This document shows positions 27,729-37,849 of a stretch of 64,000 bases of DNA, in pieces. This DNA is from Amycolatopsis anabasis (GTDB lineage Bacteria > Actinomycetota > Actinomycetes > Mycobacteriales > Pseudonocardiaceae). The stretch spans positions 62,732 through 126,731 of the forward strand of contig NZ_VTHK01000025.1 of NCBI RefSeq assembly GCF_009765355.1, written 5' to 3'. Position 1 is the first letter of the stretch. Each line of letters starts with the position of its first letter. The notes beneath the pieces were generated by a model. The model saw only the letters and a list, made by a program, of their open reading frames with translations, had not been told where the DNA came from and did not search any database. The translations under genes and the position numbers were made by a program.

Positions 27729-28646
27729 TCAGCTGGCGGCGGCTTCGTCGGGGTTCCGGATCGGGGCGACCGGGGTGGGGCTGGCGGCGGCCTCGGTGAG
27801 CGGGGACACCGCGGCGCGGAAGCCTTCGAGCGCCTCCAGTTCGCGGCGGCGGGCGGAGAGGAACCGCTGCAGGTGCGTGCTCGACAGGTTCACCGCGTCG
27901 ATCGCGTTCCCCGCCGCGCGGTGGGCCGCGCCCGCACCGGTGCGCACCCGCTCGACGTCCTCGACCACCGCCCGGTCGCTGGCCGCGAACAGCGCCGCCG
28001 ACGCGAGCACCGCGAACCCGGTGGGCCCGCACAGGAAGACCCGGCGATCCAGCATCCACCGCAGCAGTTCCGGATCGGTGTCCAGCGCCGCGATCACCGC
28101 CGCGTCCGAGGGCACGAACATGATCGTCCCGTAGATCCCGTCCGCCCAGCGCTGGTATCCCTTGCCCGCGAGCTCCGCCGCCCGAGACCGCAGGTTGCGC
28201 ACGTGCACGCGCAGCGCGTCGAGCCGCTCGTCGGCGTCGTCGGTCTCGACCGCCTCCGCCCAGCACGCCATGCTCGCCTTCGCGTCGACCGGAACCGTGC
28301 GGTCCCCGCCGACCCGCAGCACCAGATCCGGTTTCGCGGCGCCGCCGCCCGCGAGGTCGGTCTGCGTGGTGAAGTGCAACCCTTCGCGCAGGCCGAGCGC
28401 GCGCGCCGTCTCGACCAGCACCTGTTCGCCGAGTTCGCCCCGCCCGCTGATCGAGGCGAACGCGACCTCGTACCGCCGCAGCGACGCCTGCTGCTGATCC
28501 ACCCGGGTGCGTTCGGCGGCGACCTGCTGCGCCGCCGCGTCGGCCCTGCGCATGCTCTCCGAATACAGCCGCCACAGCAGTGCGACCGCGAGCGCCAGCA
28601 GCACCGCGACGACGATCGCCGCCGTGGTGAGCACCGTCGAACCCAC
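27729..28646 (-). CDS. rmuC: RmuC-family DNA recombination protein
   Basis: 305 aa. One N-terminal membrane helix (LTTAAIVVAVLLALAVALLWRLY) is followed by a coiled-coil (about 30-65) and the RmuC nuclease-like domain: GRGELGEQVLVETARALGLREGLHF, PDLVLRVGGDRTVPVDAKASMACW (PD-(D/E)XK-like D...DAK) and WADGIYGTIMFVPSDAAVIAAL. It is shorter than E. coli RmuC (about 475 aa), lacking much of the coiled coil. The start GTG 28646 has AAGGGG 5 bases upstream, better than the in-frame starts further on. It is divergent from sbcD, so DNA-repair genes share this region. Confidence 0.88.
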   Translation of the reverse strand: MGSTVLTTAAIVVAVLLALAVALLWRLYSESMRRADAAAQQVAAERTRVDQQQASLRRYEVAFASISGRGELGEQVLVETARALGLREGLHFTTQTDLAGGGAAKPDLVLRVGGDRTVPVDAKASMACWAEAVETDDADERLDALRVHVRNLRSRAAELAGKGYQRWADGIYGTIMFVPSDAAVIAALDTDPELLRWMLDRRVFLCGPTGFAVLASAALFAASDRAVVEDVERVRTGAGAAHRAAGNAIDAVNLSSTHLQRFLSARRRELEALEGFRAAVSPLTEAAASPTPVAPIRNPDEAAAS

Positions 28647-28952
28647 AAGAACCCCTTCTCTCACGCTGTGTTTGTTGGAACGCGCGGACACGATCGCGTC
28701 GCCGGGGCTCTGACTTGGTCTCTCGGGATCAAGTCTCGCTGTTCGTCGCCCCGCCGCCACGATCGCGGGTCTTCGCCGTGGCGCGTTCTTGTCTGTGCCG
28801 GTCGCGGTTCGTGACCGGACGGTTGCATCATGGCGGAGGGCACCGACAAAAACCGGCGAAAGCGCGAGGTCAGCGCCTCGAACACACGTTCGAGTGAACC
28901 GGTAGGGCGTGTCGCCACGGTCCTGTCGGGCAGTTTCCTTACCGTCGAAGGC
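28647..28952. other. Divergent spacer between rmuC and sbcD
   Basis: About 305 bases without a believable gene; the frames open here give composition unlike proteins. Near its right end TACCGT (28940-28945) lies 7 bases before the sbcD GTG and may be a -10 element for a leaderless transcript. The rmuC ribosome site (AAGGGG on the minus strand) is at the left end. No LexA/SOS-type box (CGAACRNRYGTTYG) was seen, though CGAACACACGTTCGAG at 28877-28892 is close to it and may deserve a check. Confidence 0.4.
28877..28890. promoter_or_regulatory. Candidate LexA/SOS box upstream of sbcD
   Basis: CGAACACACGTTCG is a 14-base string with the arms CGAAC and GTTCG of the actinobacterial SOS box (consensus CGAAC-N4-GTTCG). 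It lies 63 bases upstream of sbcD and about 230 bases upstream of rmuC. The perfect arms and correct 4-base spacer make DNA-damage control of sbcDC plausible. Whether LexA binds is inference. Confidence 0.6.
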
Positions 28953-30104
28953 GTGAGAGCGCTGCACACCTCGGACTGGCACGTCGGCCGCACCTTCCAC
29001 GGCGCCGATCTGCTCGCCGACCAGGAATTCGTCCTCGACCGGTTGGCCGCCGTCGTGGCGGACGAATCGGTCGACGTCGTGCTGGTCTCCGGGGACGTCT
29101 ACGACCGCGCGGTGCCCTCCGCCGAGGCCGTCCGCGTCGCCACCACCGCGCTCGGCAAGATCCGCGAAGCCGGCGCGCAACTCGTGATCACCCCGGGAAA
29201 CCACGATTCCGCGGCACGGCTCGGCGCGTTCGAGGAGTTCGCCGCCGCCGGTGGCCTGCACCTGCGCACCCGCGTCGACCGCCTGCACGAGCCGATCCTG
29301 CTCGCCGACGAACACGGGCCGGTCGCCTGCTACGGCATTCCTTATCTGGAGCCGGAACCGGCCCGCCACGCGCTCGGCGTCCCGGAGGCGAAGGGCCACA
29401 CCGGCGTGCTCACCGAGGCGATGCGCCGCATCCGCGAGGATCTGGCGCGCAGGCCGCCCGGCACCCGGTCCGTCGTGCTCGCGCACGCGTTCGTCACCGG
29501 CGGCGCCGGGAGCGATTCCGAACGCACGATCGCGGTCGGCGGCGTCGAACAGGTGCCGGGTTCGGTGTTCGACGGCGTGGACTACGTCGCGCTCGGCCAC
29601 CTGCACGGCCCGCAGCGCCTCGCCGAACACCTCCGCTACTCGGGCAGCCCGCTGGCCTATTCGTTCTCCGAAGCCACGCACCGCAAATCGGTGTGGCTGG
29701 TCGATTTCGACGCGCGCGGCCTGGCCGAGGTCCGGCGGCACGAACTGCCGGTGCCGCGGCGGCTGGCCACGCTCACCGGGCGGCTCGGCGAGCTGCTCGA
29801 AGACCCCGCGCACGCCGAACGGGAGGACGACTACCTCTCGGTCACCCTCACCGACACCGTGCGCCCGGTCGACGCGATGCGGAAACTCCGCGACCGGTTC
29901 CCGCACGCCGTGCACCTCGACTGGCAGCCCGAGGGCGGTGCCGGTTCCGCCGCGCTGCGCTACGCCGCCCAGACGAAGGGCCGGTCCGACGAGCAGATCG
30001 CGCACAGCTTCCTCGCCGACTGCCGCGGCGCCGAGCCGAACGACCGCGAACGCGTCCTGCTGCGCACCGCCCTGGAAACCGCCGGAAAGGGGGAGAACCC
30101 GTGA
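28953..30104 (+). CDS. sbcD: Exonuclease subunit SbcD (Mre11-like)
   Basis: 383-aa calcineurin-like phosphoesterase, nuclease half of SbcCD, which cuts hairpins and protein-capped DNA ends. The metal motifs are in order: LHTSDWHVGRTF (DxH), VLVSGDVYDRAVPS (GDxxD), ITPGNHDSAARLG (GNHD), VLAHAFV (H) and DYVALGHLHGPQRL (GHxH). The C-terminal capping domain is typical. Start GTG 28953 (VRALHTSDWH) is selected because the family begins within one or two residues of this. The frame is open upstream without homology. TACCGT 7 bases before it suggests a leaderless message. It overlaps sbcC by 4 bases. Confidence 0.95.
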   Translation: MRALHTSDWHVGRTFHGADLLADQEFVLDRLAAVVADESVDVVLVSGDVYDRAVPSAEAVRVATTALGKIREAGAQLVITPGNHDSAARLGAFEEFAAAGGLHLRTRVDRLHEPILLADEHGPVACYGIPYLEPEPARHALGVPEAKGHTGVLTEAMRRIREDLARRPPGTRSVVLAHAFVTGGAGSDSERTIAVGGVEQVPGSVFDGVDYVALGHLHGPQRLAEHLRYSGSPLAYSFSEATHRKSVWLVDFDARGLAEVRRHELPVPRRLATLTGRLGELLEDPAHAEREDDYLSVTLTDTVRPVDAMRKLRDRFPHAVHLDWQPEGGAGSAALRYAAQTKGRSDEQIAHSFLADCRGAEPNDRERVLLRTALETAGKGENP

Positions 30105-33043
30105 GGCTGCACCGGCTCGAGGTCTGCGCGTTCGGCCCGTACGCCGGGCGCGAGGTCGTCGACTTCGACGCGCTCGGCGCGGACGGCCTGTTCCTGCTGC
30201 ACGGCGACACCGGCGCGGGCAAGACCACCCTGCTCGACGCGGTGGCGTTCGCCCTCTTCGGCGTGGTGCCCGGCGCCCGCGGGCAGGTGAAGCGGCTGCG
30301 CTGCGACCTCGCCGAAGCCGACGTGCCGACCGAGGTCGTCCTCGAGCTCACCGTGCAGGGACAGCGCCTGCGCGTGGTCCGCAGCCCGGAGTACGAACGG
30401 CCCAAACGCCGCGGCGGCGGCGCGACCTTGCAGAAGGCGAAGGCCTCGCTGACCTGGATCGACCGGCCCGCCGAGGCGGTGACCAGGATCGACGAGGTCG
30501 CGCGCGCGGTGCAGCGGCTGATCGGGATGAGCGCCGAGCAGTTCTTCCAGGTCGTCCTGCTGCCCCAGGGCGAGTTCGCGCGGTTCCTGCGCGCCGAGAC
30601 CACCGAACGCGAGCAGCTGCTGGAGCGGCTGTTCGGCACCCAGCGGTTCGCCGACACCGAGCGCTGGTTCCGGGAGCTGCGTGCCGAGCGCAGGCGGGCG
30701 CTGGACGAGCGGCGCCAGGCGCTGCGCGAATGGGTCGCCCGGCTTTCCCAAGCGGCCCAACAGGAAACGCCCGATGAGGTCACGCCCGGCTGGATCGACG
30801 AGGTCCAGGAGAACGCGCGGCGGGCGGTCGCCGAGGCCGCGGAAGCCGAACAACGCGCACGAACCGCGCGCGAGGAAGCGGAGAACCTGCTGACCGCGCG
30901 GCGCACGGCCGCCGAACGCGTGCACCGCGTGCGCACCGCGCACCGCAAACTCGCCGCCCTCGCCGAACAGGAGCCCGAACGCGCCCGGTGGGCGGCGGAG
31001 ATCGCGGCGGCGCGGCGGGCGGCCACCGTCGCCGGGGTCGCCGAGCAGGCCGATCGGTACGCGCATCAGCTCGAACGGGCCCGCGAAGCCGAAACCGCGC
31101 GGGTCCGCGCGCTCGTCGCGGCGGGCTACCGCGAAACCGGCGCCCCGGTGGCGGAACTGCGCGCCCGCGCCGGGACGTTGCGGGAGGAGGCGGGCGCGCT
31201 CGCCGGCCTGGTCGCCGAGGCCGAGCAGCAAACCCTCGATCAGCGTGCGATCGTCCGGCTCACCGAGACCGCCGACTACGCCGCCGACCAGGTCCGTGCG
31301 ATCACCGAGAAGCTCGCCGGGATTCCGGAACGCGTCCAGGAACTGCGCGAGCAGCTGAACGAGGCCACCGCGGCCGAGGCGAAACTCGACGGCGTGCGCG
31401 CCCGGGAAGCCGAACTCGCGGCCGCGGTCGCCGACGCCACCGCGCTGCCCGGCGCCGAGCGGAAGGCCGCCGACGCGCACGCCCGGCTGCTCGAGGCCAC
31501 GGACGCGCACCAGCGGGCCCGCGAACACCGGCTCCACCTGCGCGAGCTGCGGCTCGAGGGGATGGCCGCCGAACTCGCCGCGGGCCTGTCCGCCGGGGAC
31601 CCCTGCCCGGTTTGCGGCGGTGTCGAACACCCGGCCCCGGCGCGTCCCGCGGCCGGATCGGTGGATCAGGCCCAAGAAGCGGCCGCGGAACGGGCCGAAG
31701 CCGCCGCCGAACGGAAGCGGACGGCCGCCGAGAAGGCGAAACACGAGGCAGAGCAGGCCCTCACCGCCCTCCGGGAGCGGTTGCACGGCCGGACCGGGGA
31801 CGCGCTCGCCGCCGAACTCGCCGGTGCTCGCGCCGAACTCGCGGACCTCACCGCCCTCGCCGGGCGCCGCGCCCGCCTCGCCGCCGAGGCGCGGTCGGTC
31901 GAGGGGGAGGCGGAGGAACTCACCGAACAGCGCCGCACCGCGGAAAACCGCGCGGCCACGGCCGACGCCGAACGGCGGGCCCTGGCCGAACGGGTCGCCG
32001 AACGCGCGCAACGCCTCGAGGAAGCGCGCGGGGAGTTCGCCGACGTCGCCGCGCGCCGCGCCCAGCTGACCGGTGTGGTCCGCGCGCTGGAAGCGCTGGC
32101 CGAGGCCCGGTCCGCGAGCGCGGCGGCTCAGGACCGGCTCGACGAGCAGCGCGCCGCGCTCGAAGAAGCCCTGGCCCAAGCCGAATTCGCCGATGTCCCG
32201 GCACTCCGCGCGGCCATTCGTGACGAGAAAACCGTGGCGGACCTGGAAAACCGTCTGTCCGAAGCGGACAAAGCGGAGGCGGTCGCCCGGGATACCCTGG
32301 CCGAACTCGCCGAGGTTTCCCCGGACGACGAGGTGGATGTGGAATCCGCGCGACGGGAAGCCGAACAAGCCCGGGAACGCGCGGAATCGGCGGTCGCGGA
32401 GCTGCGCGGAGCGACCGCGCGGGCCGCGGAACTGGAGAAACTCGCCGGGCGGTTGCACGAGGCCGCCGCGGAACTCGCGCCCGCGGAAGCGGAGTTCGCC
32501 GAACTCGACGCGCTCACCGAGGTGGTCAACGGCCGCGGCCAGAACGCCCGGAAGATGTCCCTGCGCTCGTACGTGCTCGCCGCGCGCCTGGAAGAGGTCG
32601 CGCTCGCCGCGACCGCGCGGCTGCGGAAGATGAGCCAGGGCAGGTATTCCTTCGTGCACTCGGACGCGGCCGGAGCCCGCGGCACGCGCGGCGGCCTGGG
32701 CCTGGACGTGCTCGACGACTACTCCGGCCAGATCCGCCCGGCGAAGACGTTGTCCGGCGGGGAATCGTTCCTCGCCTCGCTCGCGCTAGCGCTCGGCCTC
32801 GCGGACGTGGTCGCCGCGGAGACCGGGGGCGCGCTGCTGGACACCCTGTTCGTGGACGAGGGTTTCGGCACGCTCGACGCCGAAACCCTGGACGTGGTGA
32901 TGAACATCCTCGACGAACTGCGGGCCGGTGGCCGGGTCGTCGGCCTGGTTTCGCACGTCGAGGAGCTCCGCCAGCGCGTGCCGACCCGGTTGCGGGTCCG
33001 CAAGGCCCGCACCGGGTCGACGCTGGAATTGCAAGGCGTCTAG
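30101..33043 (+). CDS. sbcC: Exonuclease subunit SbcC (Rad50-like SMC ATPase)
   Basis: 980 aa, Rad50-like. Walker A GDTGAGKTTLLDAVAFALFG near residue 35, then the Q-loop region SAEQFFQVVLLPQGEFARFL. About 600 residues of antiparallel coiled coil follow, broken near the middle by the zinc hook DPCPVCGGVEHP (CxxC, about residue 500). The C-terminal lobe has the signature TLSGGESFLASLALALGLADVV and Walker B LLDTLFVDEGFGTLDAETLD. GTG 30101 overlaps the sbcD stop (GTGA) behind a GGGGGAG site. The stop TAG shares the palindrome CTAG (33040-33043) with the stop of the convergent ogt gene. Confidence 0.96.
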   Translation: MRLHRLEVCAFGPYAGREVVDFDALGADGLFLLHGDTGAGKTTLLDAVAFALFGVVPGARGQVKRLRCDLAEADVPTEVVLELTVQGQRLRVVRSPEYERPKRRGGGATLQKAKASLTWIDRPAEAVTRIDEVARAVQRLIGMSAEQFFQVVLLPQGEFARFLRAETTEREQLLERLFGTQRFADTERWFRELRAERRRALDERRQALREWVARLSQAAQQETPDEVTPGWIDEVQENARRAVAEAAEAEQRARTAREEAENLLTARRTAAERVHRVRTAHRKLAALAEQEPERARWAAEIAAARRAATVAGVAEQADRYAHQLERAREAETARVRALVAAGYRETGAPVAELRARAGTLREEAGALAGLVAEAEQQTLDQRAIVRLTETADYAADQVRAITEKLAGIPERVQELREQLNEATAAEAKLDGVRAREAELAAAVADATALPGAERKAADAHARLLEATDAHQRAREHRLHLRELRLEGMAAELAAGLSAGDPCPVCGGVEHPAPARPAAGSVDQAQEAAAERAEAAAERKRTAAEKAKHEAEQALTALRERLHGRTGDALAAELAGARAELADLTALAGRRARLAAEARSVEGEAEELTEQRRTAENRAATADAERRALAERVAERAQRLEEARGEFADVAARRAQLTGVVRALEALAEARSASAAAQDRLDEQRAALEEALAQAEFADVPALRAAIRDEKTVADLENRLSEADKAEAVARDTLAELAEVSPDDEVDVESARREAEQARERAESAVAELRGATARAAELEKLAGRLHEAAAELAPAEAEFAELDALTEVVNGRGQNARKMSLRSYVLAARLEEVALAATARLRKMSQGRYSFVHSDAAGARGTRGGLGLDVLDDYSGQIRPAKTLSGGESFLASLALALGLADVVAAETGGALLDTLFVDEGFGTLDAETLDVVMNILDELRAGGRVVGLVSHVEELRQRVPTRLRVRKARTGSTLELQGV

Positions 33044-33546
33044 TTCTCGGTGTCCTCGTGGTCGAGGAGCCACCGCTTCACGTCGACGCCCCAGCGGAAC
33101 CCGCCGATCCCGCCGCCGGTGCGCACCACCCGGTGGCAGGGGACGAACAGCGCCGCCGCGTTCCGCGCGCACGCCGTCGCCGCCGCGCGGACCGCGGCCG
33201 GGCGGCCCGCCAGGAGCGCGAAGTCCGCGTAGGTCACCGGTTTCCCGGCGGGCACGGTCCGCAGTACATCCCAGGCGCGCTGCAGGAACTCGCCGGAACG
33301 CTGGCGCACGGCGATGTCCGCGGCGGCGTCCAGTTCCCCGGCGTGGTAGCGGCGGACCGCCGTGCTGACCGGGCCGAGGTCGCGCTTCTCGCGCAGTTCG
33401 TCGGGGGCGAGGGACGCCGAGATCAACGGGGTCAGCTCGCCGACGTCGCCGGTCCAGCCGGACGCGAGGACCGCGCCGTCGGACGCGACCACCGCGGTGA
33501 ACGGACCAGCCGGTGTGTCCATTGTGGACCAGTGGGCGATGCTCAT
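33040..33546 (-). CDS. ogt: Methylated-DNA--protein-cysteine methyltransferase
   Basis: 168-aa suicide enzyme that removes O6-alkyl groups from guanine. The acceptor Cys is in ALFVPCHRVVRTGGGIGGFRWG, preceded by [43 protein letters not shown] (HTH DNA-binding region with the Arg finger) and by a small N-terminal Ada-like domain. AGGAGA precedes ATG 33546. The stop is in the CTAG shared with sbcC. It lies 26 bases after the alkA gene in the same orientation, mirroring Rv1317c-Rv1316c (alkA-ogt), so the two form an alkylation-repair operon. Confidence 0.96.
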   Translation of the reverse strand: MSIAHWSTMDTPAGPFTAVVASDGAVLASGWTGDVGELTPLISASLAPDELREKRDLGPVSTAVRRYHAGELDAAADIAVRQRSGEFLQRAWDVLRTVPAGKPVTYADFALLAGRPAAVRAAATACARNAAALFVPCHRVVRTGGGIGGFRWGVDVKRWLLDHEDTEN

Positions 33547-33572
33547 GGAATTCTCCTTGTGCTTGTTGACGT

Positions 33573-35096
33573 TTATGCGGCGCTCGCGCGCCAGAGGTAC
33601 ATCCCGGCGTAGGACCGCCACGGCCGCCACGCCTGGGCGCGTGCGGTGAGCCCGTCGACGTCGTCACCGAGGCCGAGGGCGGCCGCGCCCTTGCGCAGCA
33701 CCAGATCGCCGGTGAGCAGCACGTCCGGGACGCCGAGCACGCGCATCAGTACGTAGTCGGCCGTCCACGGGCCGATCCCGGGCAGGGCGAGCAGTTCGGC
33801 CCGCAACTCATCGGGGTCCCGGCCGACGTGCACCTCGACCTCGCCGGACGCCAGCGCCCCGGCGACCGCGCGGATCGCGTCGACGCGGCGCCGAGGCCCG
33901 CGCAGGACCTCGGTGCCCCGTTCGGCCACCGCGGCCGGGCTGGGGAACAGCGTGGTGAGCGTGGCGGTCGGGCCGTCGTGCTCGACCGGCAGCCGCTCGC
34001 CCAGGTCCGCGGCGAGTTTGCCCGCGGCCGTGCGTGCGGCGGCGACCGACACCTGCTGGCCGAGCATCGCGCGCAGCACGAGCTCGGGGCCGTCGACCGC
34101 GCCCGGCACCCGGATGCCCGGGGTGGCGGCGACCAGCGGCGCGAGTGCCGGATCCGCGCCCAGCACCCGGTGCACGGCCGCCGGATCGGCGTCCAGGTCG
34201 AGCAGCCGCCGGACCCGGGTGACCGCACTGCTCAGGTCGCGCACGTCGGCCAGCCGCAGATCGCAGCGGACGTGCCCGTCGCGCGGGGTGAGCCAGGCGG
34301 CCCCGGTGCCGTGCGGCAACCGCAGCGTGCGCCCGTACCCACCGCCGTCCGCGGCGACGTCCTCGACGCCGGGCACCGCGCGGTCGGCGAAGAAGCGCAG
34401 CACACCCGCCGCGTCGAGCGGCGCCCGGAACGGCAGCCGCAAGCTCAGCCGTGCGCCCGCTTTGACCTCGGTCGCCGTGGTCCCGGCGCGGCGGCGGACC
34501 CCGCTCGCGGCCGCGCGCAGCTGCGACGGGGTGACCGCGAACACCTCGCGGATCGTGTCGTTGAACTGCCGGATGCTCGCGAATCCGGCGGCGAACGCCA
34601 CGTCGGCCAGCGGCAGTTCGGACATCTCGATCAGCAGGCGGGCCGAATGCGCGCGGTGCGCCCGGGCGAGTGCCAGCGGTCCGGCACCGAGTTCCGCGGT
34701 GAGCACGCGGCCCAGCTGGCGCTCGGAGTAGCCGAGCCGTTTGGCCAGCCCGGGCACGCCTTCGCGTTCGACCGTGCCGTCGGCGATCAGCCGCATCGCG
34801 CGGGCGGCCAGGTCGGCGCGCAGGTTCCACTCCGGGGAGCCGGGCACCGCGTCGGGCAGGCAGCGGCGGCAGGCGCGGTAGCCGCCCGCCTGCGCCGCGG
34901 CCGACGTGGGGTAGAAGCGCACGTTCGTCGGCTTCGGCGTGATCGCCGGGCAGGACGGGCGGCAGTAGATGCCGGTCGTCCGCACGGCCATGATGAACTG
35001 CCCGTCGAAGCGGGCGTCCCGCGAGGCGACCGCGCGGTAGCACCGCTCGGTGTCGCGCCAGATGCCCTGCTCACGGACCATGGTCAGTTCGGTCAT
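33573..35096 (-). CDS. alkA: Ada-AlkA fusion: methyl-sensing regulator and 3-methyladenine DNA glycosylase
   Basis: 507-aa three-part protein. Residues 10-85 form the Ada zinc/methylphosphotriester domain with four Cys: C in [16 protein letters not shown] and [11 protein letters not shown]. Residues 90-195 are an AraC HTH ([50 protein letters not shown]). Residues 205-507 are AlkA: an N-terminal TBP-like domain, then HhH-GPD with [22 protein letters not shown] and catalytic Asp in [11 protein letters not shown]. Thus damage sensing, gene activation and base excision sit in one chain, as in Rv1317c. ATG 35096 used; an alternative Met is at 35081. Palindromes upstream may be its own operator. 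Confidence 0.95.
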   Translation of the reverse strand: MTELTMVREQGIWRDTERCYRAVASRDARFDGQFIMAVRTTGIYCRPSCPAITPKPTNVRFYPTSAAAQAGGYRACRRCLPDAVPGSPEWNLRADLAARAMRLIADGTVEREGVPGLAKRLGYSERQLGRVLTAELGAGPLALARAHRAHSARLLIEMSELPLADVAFAAGFASIRQFNDTIREVFAVTPSQLRAAASGVRRRAGTTATEVKAGARLSLRLPFRAPLDAAGVLRFFADRAVPGVEDVAADGGGYGRTLRLPHGTGAAWLTPRDGHVRCDLRLADVRDLSSAVTRVRRLLDLDADPAAVHRVLGADPALAPLVAATPGIRVPGAVDGPELVLRAMLGQQVSVAAARTAAGKLAADLGERLPVEHDGPTATLTTLFPSPAAVAERGTEVLRGPRRRVDAIRAVAGALASGEVEVHVGRDPDELRAELLALPGIGPWTADYVLMRVLGVPDVLLTGDLVLRKGAAALGLGDDVDGLTARAQAWRPWRSYAGMYLWRASAA

Positions 35097-35116
35097 GGCA
35101 TCGATACTGCCAGCCG

Positions 35117-35146
35117 GTCAGGGGCCTGACTGGCGGAAATCCGCCA
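35117..35146. promoter_or_regulatory. Two adjacent palindromes upstream of alkA
   Basis: GTCAGG-GG-CCTGAC (35117-35130) is directly followed by TGGCGGA-AA-TCCGCCA (35131-35146). Both are perfect inverted repeats with 2-base centres, 20-50 bases upstream of the alkA start. They could be binding sites of the Ada/AraC domain of AlkA or of another repressor. The region also serves the divergent ychF promoter. Confidence 0.4.
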
Positions 35147-35190
35147 TCACGCTGAACCGGGTGGGCGGCGGCGCCGGTGGGGGCGGCACG

Positions 35191-35204
35191 TAGACTGCGC
35201 GGTC
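35191..35204 (+). promoter_or_regulatory. Leaderless promoter (-10) of ychF
   Basis: TAGACT (35191-35196) lies 8 bases before GTG 35205, with no Shine-Dalgarno between. This spacing predicts transcription starting at the start codon. Confidence 0.5.
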
Positions 35205-36287
<1,083 letters not shown>

Positions 36288-36493
36288 CTGGTCGAAAGGC
36301 GTGACGTTGGGGCATCGAGGCTTGTCGTCTTGAGCGCCTCGCGGGCATTTGTTCTTGTCAAACAATGGATTTCCGCTACCGATAACGGCAGGGCTGTTGC
36401 TTCCGGCGGGTCGCCGACGTTTAATGGTAGCCCACGCTAAGCCGTCGGCTTGGTGCGCTCAGTCACCGCATCGAGGGGTGGGAGGTTCCTGCG

Positions 36494-37228
36494 ATGGGCC
36501 GGAAAGAGCCGCAGAGCGTGGTACCACCGTGGACACCGCGAGACGAAGCACTGCGCTACACCTGCTACCTCGCTGCGCTGCTGGCGGGCGGACATGATCT
36601 CAGCCAGGTCGCCGAAGTATTCGCCCCCTTTCCGGCCACGAACACCGAAGACGAACGGCTGTGGGTGATGGGGCCGTTCCTGTTGTCGGACTTCCGTTCG
36701 CTGGGTGACGGGAGTTGGCAGGTCACCACACCGATGGTCTTTGGCACTGGGGCGCTCGGGGTGGGGCTTGTCGCCGGATCGTTGATCGGGGGTTCGATCG
36801 CCAAGTCGCGGGCGCGTCGTGCCGCGCAGATGGCGGCAATACCGCGTTGGGTGCCGATAGAACAAGGAACGCTTTATGTGAGTCAGCGGGGCTTCTATCT
36901 GCACACGCCCCGCGTTATGCGGTGGCACTGGGAAGCCGTGACCAGTGCGGCGATGGTCGCGCCTGCGACTGTGCATTTGGCCGGAAATAGCGACAACGGT
37001 CCGATATCCTGGATTCTACAATCTGATTGGGCCGAGCTGGTATTCGTGTCGTGGGCTTACACCATGCATCCGCGGCATCCGCAACTCATCACCGGTGAAT
37101 GGCTGCCACCAGGCTGGATGGAACACGCGCATTATCACCAGCGCGCGCCCGAACCCGTGCCGGCCATCTCGCCCGCTCCTCCGGCGCACAATGAGGTGGC
37201 GTCCGAGATAGAAGCTCCGCCGAGCTAG
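36494..37228 (+). CDS. Hypothetical protein with central glycine-rich hydrophobic segment
   Basis: 244 aa, no family recognised. The N-terminal helical part (DEALRYTCYLAALLAGGHDLSQVAEVFAPFP) is followed by a short hydrophobic Gly-rich stretch GTGALGVGLVAGSLIGGSIA (about 83-102) that may insert into the membrane, a basic turn KSRARRAAQ, then a beta-rich domain (IEQGTLYVSQRGFYLHTPRVMRWHWEAVTSAAMVAP...SWILQSDWAELVFVSWA) that reads like a PH/GRAM-type fold. The C-terminal Pro tail is disordered. A GGGAGG site precedes ATG by about 9 bases. GC content is lower than in the flanking housekeeping genes, and it marks the left edge of the AT-richer island. Confidence 0.6.
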   Translation: MGRKEPQSVVPPWTPRDEALRYTCYLAALLAGGHDLSQVAEVFAPFPATNTEDERLWVMGPFLLSDFRSLGDGSWQVTTPMVFGTGALGVGLVAGSLIGGSIAKSRARRAAQMAAIPRWVPIEQGTLYVSQRGFYLHTPRVMRWHWEAVTSAAMVAPATVHLAGNSDNGPISWILQSDWAELVFVSWAYTMHPRHPQLITGEWLPPGWMEHAHYHQRAPEPVPAISPAPPAHNEVASEIEAPPS

Positions 37229-37232
37229 TTTC

Positions 37233-37829
37233 CTAGGTTTTCCGGCTCGTTCGGGGATGGCGGCGGGCGTATTCGCGGACTCGGTGCCGGTTGCCGCAGT
37301 CGTCGGGGTCGCACCAGCGGCGGCTGCGGTTGCGGGTGGGGTCCAGGAAGAACGAGCCGCATCCCGGGCCGTCGCATCGACGCAGCCGGGTGAGGTCCGC
37401 GTCGCGCAGCAGGTTCACCACGTGAGCGCAGAGCCGCGGCGGCAGGGTGGCCGCGTCCGTCCCGGTCACGTGCAGGCGCAGGGGTAGTCCGGGTTCCGGT
37501 GTCGCGGCGCGGAGGAATCGCCGGTATTCGGTGAGGATCCGGCCCAGCTGGTCCGCGCCGGGATCGTGGCCGTCCAGATGCGCGTCCAGCACGGCGATCG
37601 TGGTGTCGCGCAGGGTGCGGACCCGGTCCAGTTCGGCGGCGTGCTTGCCCTGCTCCCCGAGGGGAGCGGCGTCCGGGCAGACCGTGGCGTACCAGTCGAG
37701 GAGATCCGGCCAGCCGTGCAGCCGATCGATCGATCGGGCCGGATCGAGGCGCCAGGCCCTCGTGTTGCACAGATCCAGCGCCACATGACCGCCGATGGTG
37801 AGCCATGGGCGGCGTGATGCGGAACCCAT
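37233..37829 (-). CDS. CGNR zinc-finger transcriptional regulator (ABATE domain)
   Basis: 198 aa. N-terminal ABATE-type stress-response domain (LTIGGHVALDLCNTRAWRLDPARSIDRLHGWPDLLDWYA) and a C-terminal CGNR zinc finger: RRCDGPGCGSFFLDPTRNRSRRWCDPDDCGNRHRVREYARRH, with four Cys and the CGNR tetrapeptide that gives the family its name. Two starts are possible: ATG 37829, 7 bases after TACACT (leaderless, preferred), or ATG 37847. It is divergent from a PQ-loop transporter with 63 bases between, so it probably controls that gene or itself through the small inverted repeat TCTAA-N6-TTAGA at 37850-37865. Confidence 0.87.
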   Translation of the reverse strand: MGSASRRPWLTIGGHVALDLCNTRAWRLDPARSIDRLHGWPDLLDWYATVCPDAAPLGEQGKHAAELDRVRTLRDTTIAVLDAHLDGHDPGADQLGRILTEYRRFLRAATPEPGLPLRLHVTGTDAATLPPRLCAHVVNLLRDADLTRLRRCDGPGCGSFFLDPTRNRSRRWCDPDDCGNRHRVREYARRHPRTSRKT

Positions 37830-37849
37830 GGCGTCTAGTGTACACATGG

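Noticed and set aside
29960-32659. An 899-codon open frame antisense to sbcC
   Set aside because: SbcC motifs (Walker A/B, zinc hook, signature) are intact on the other strand, and the antisense translation resembles no protein.
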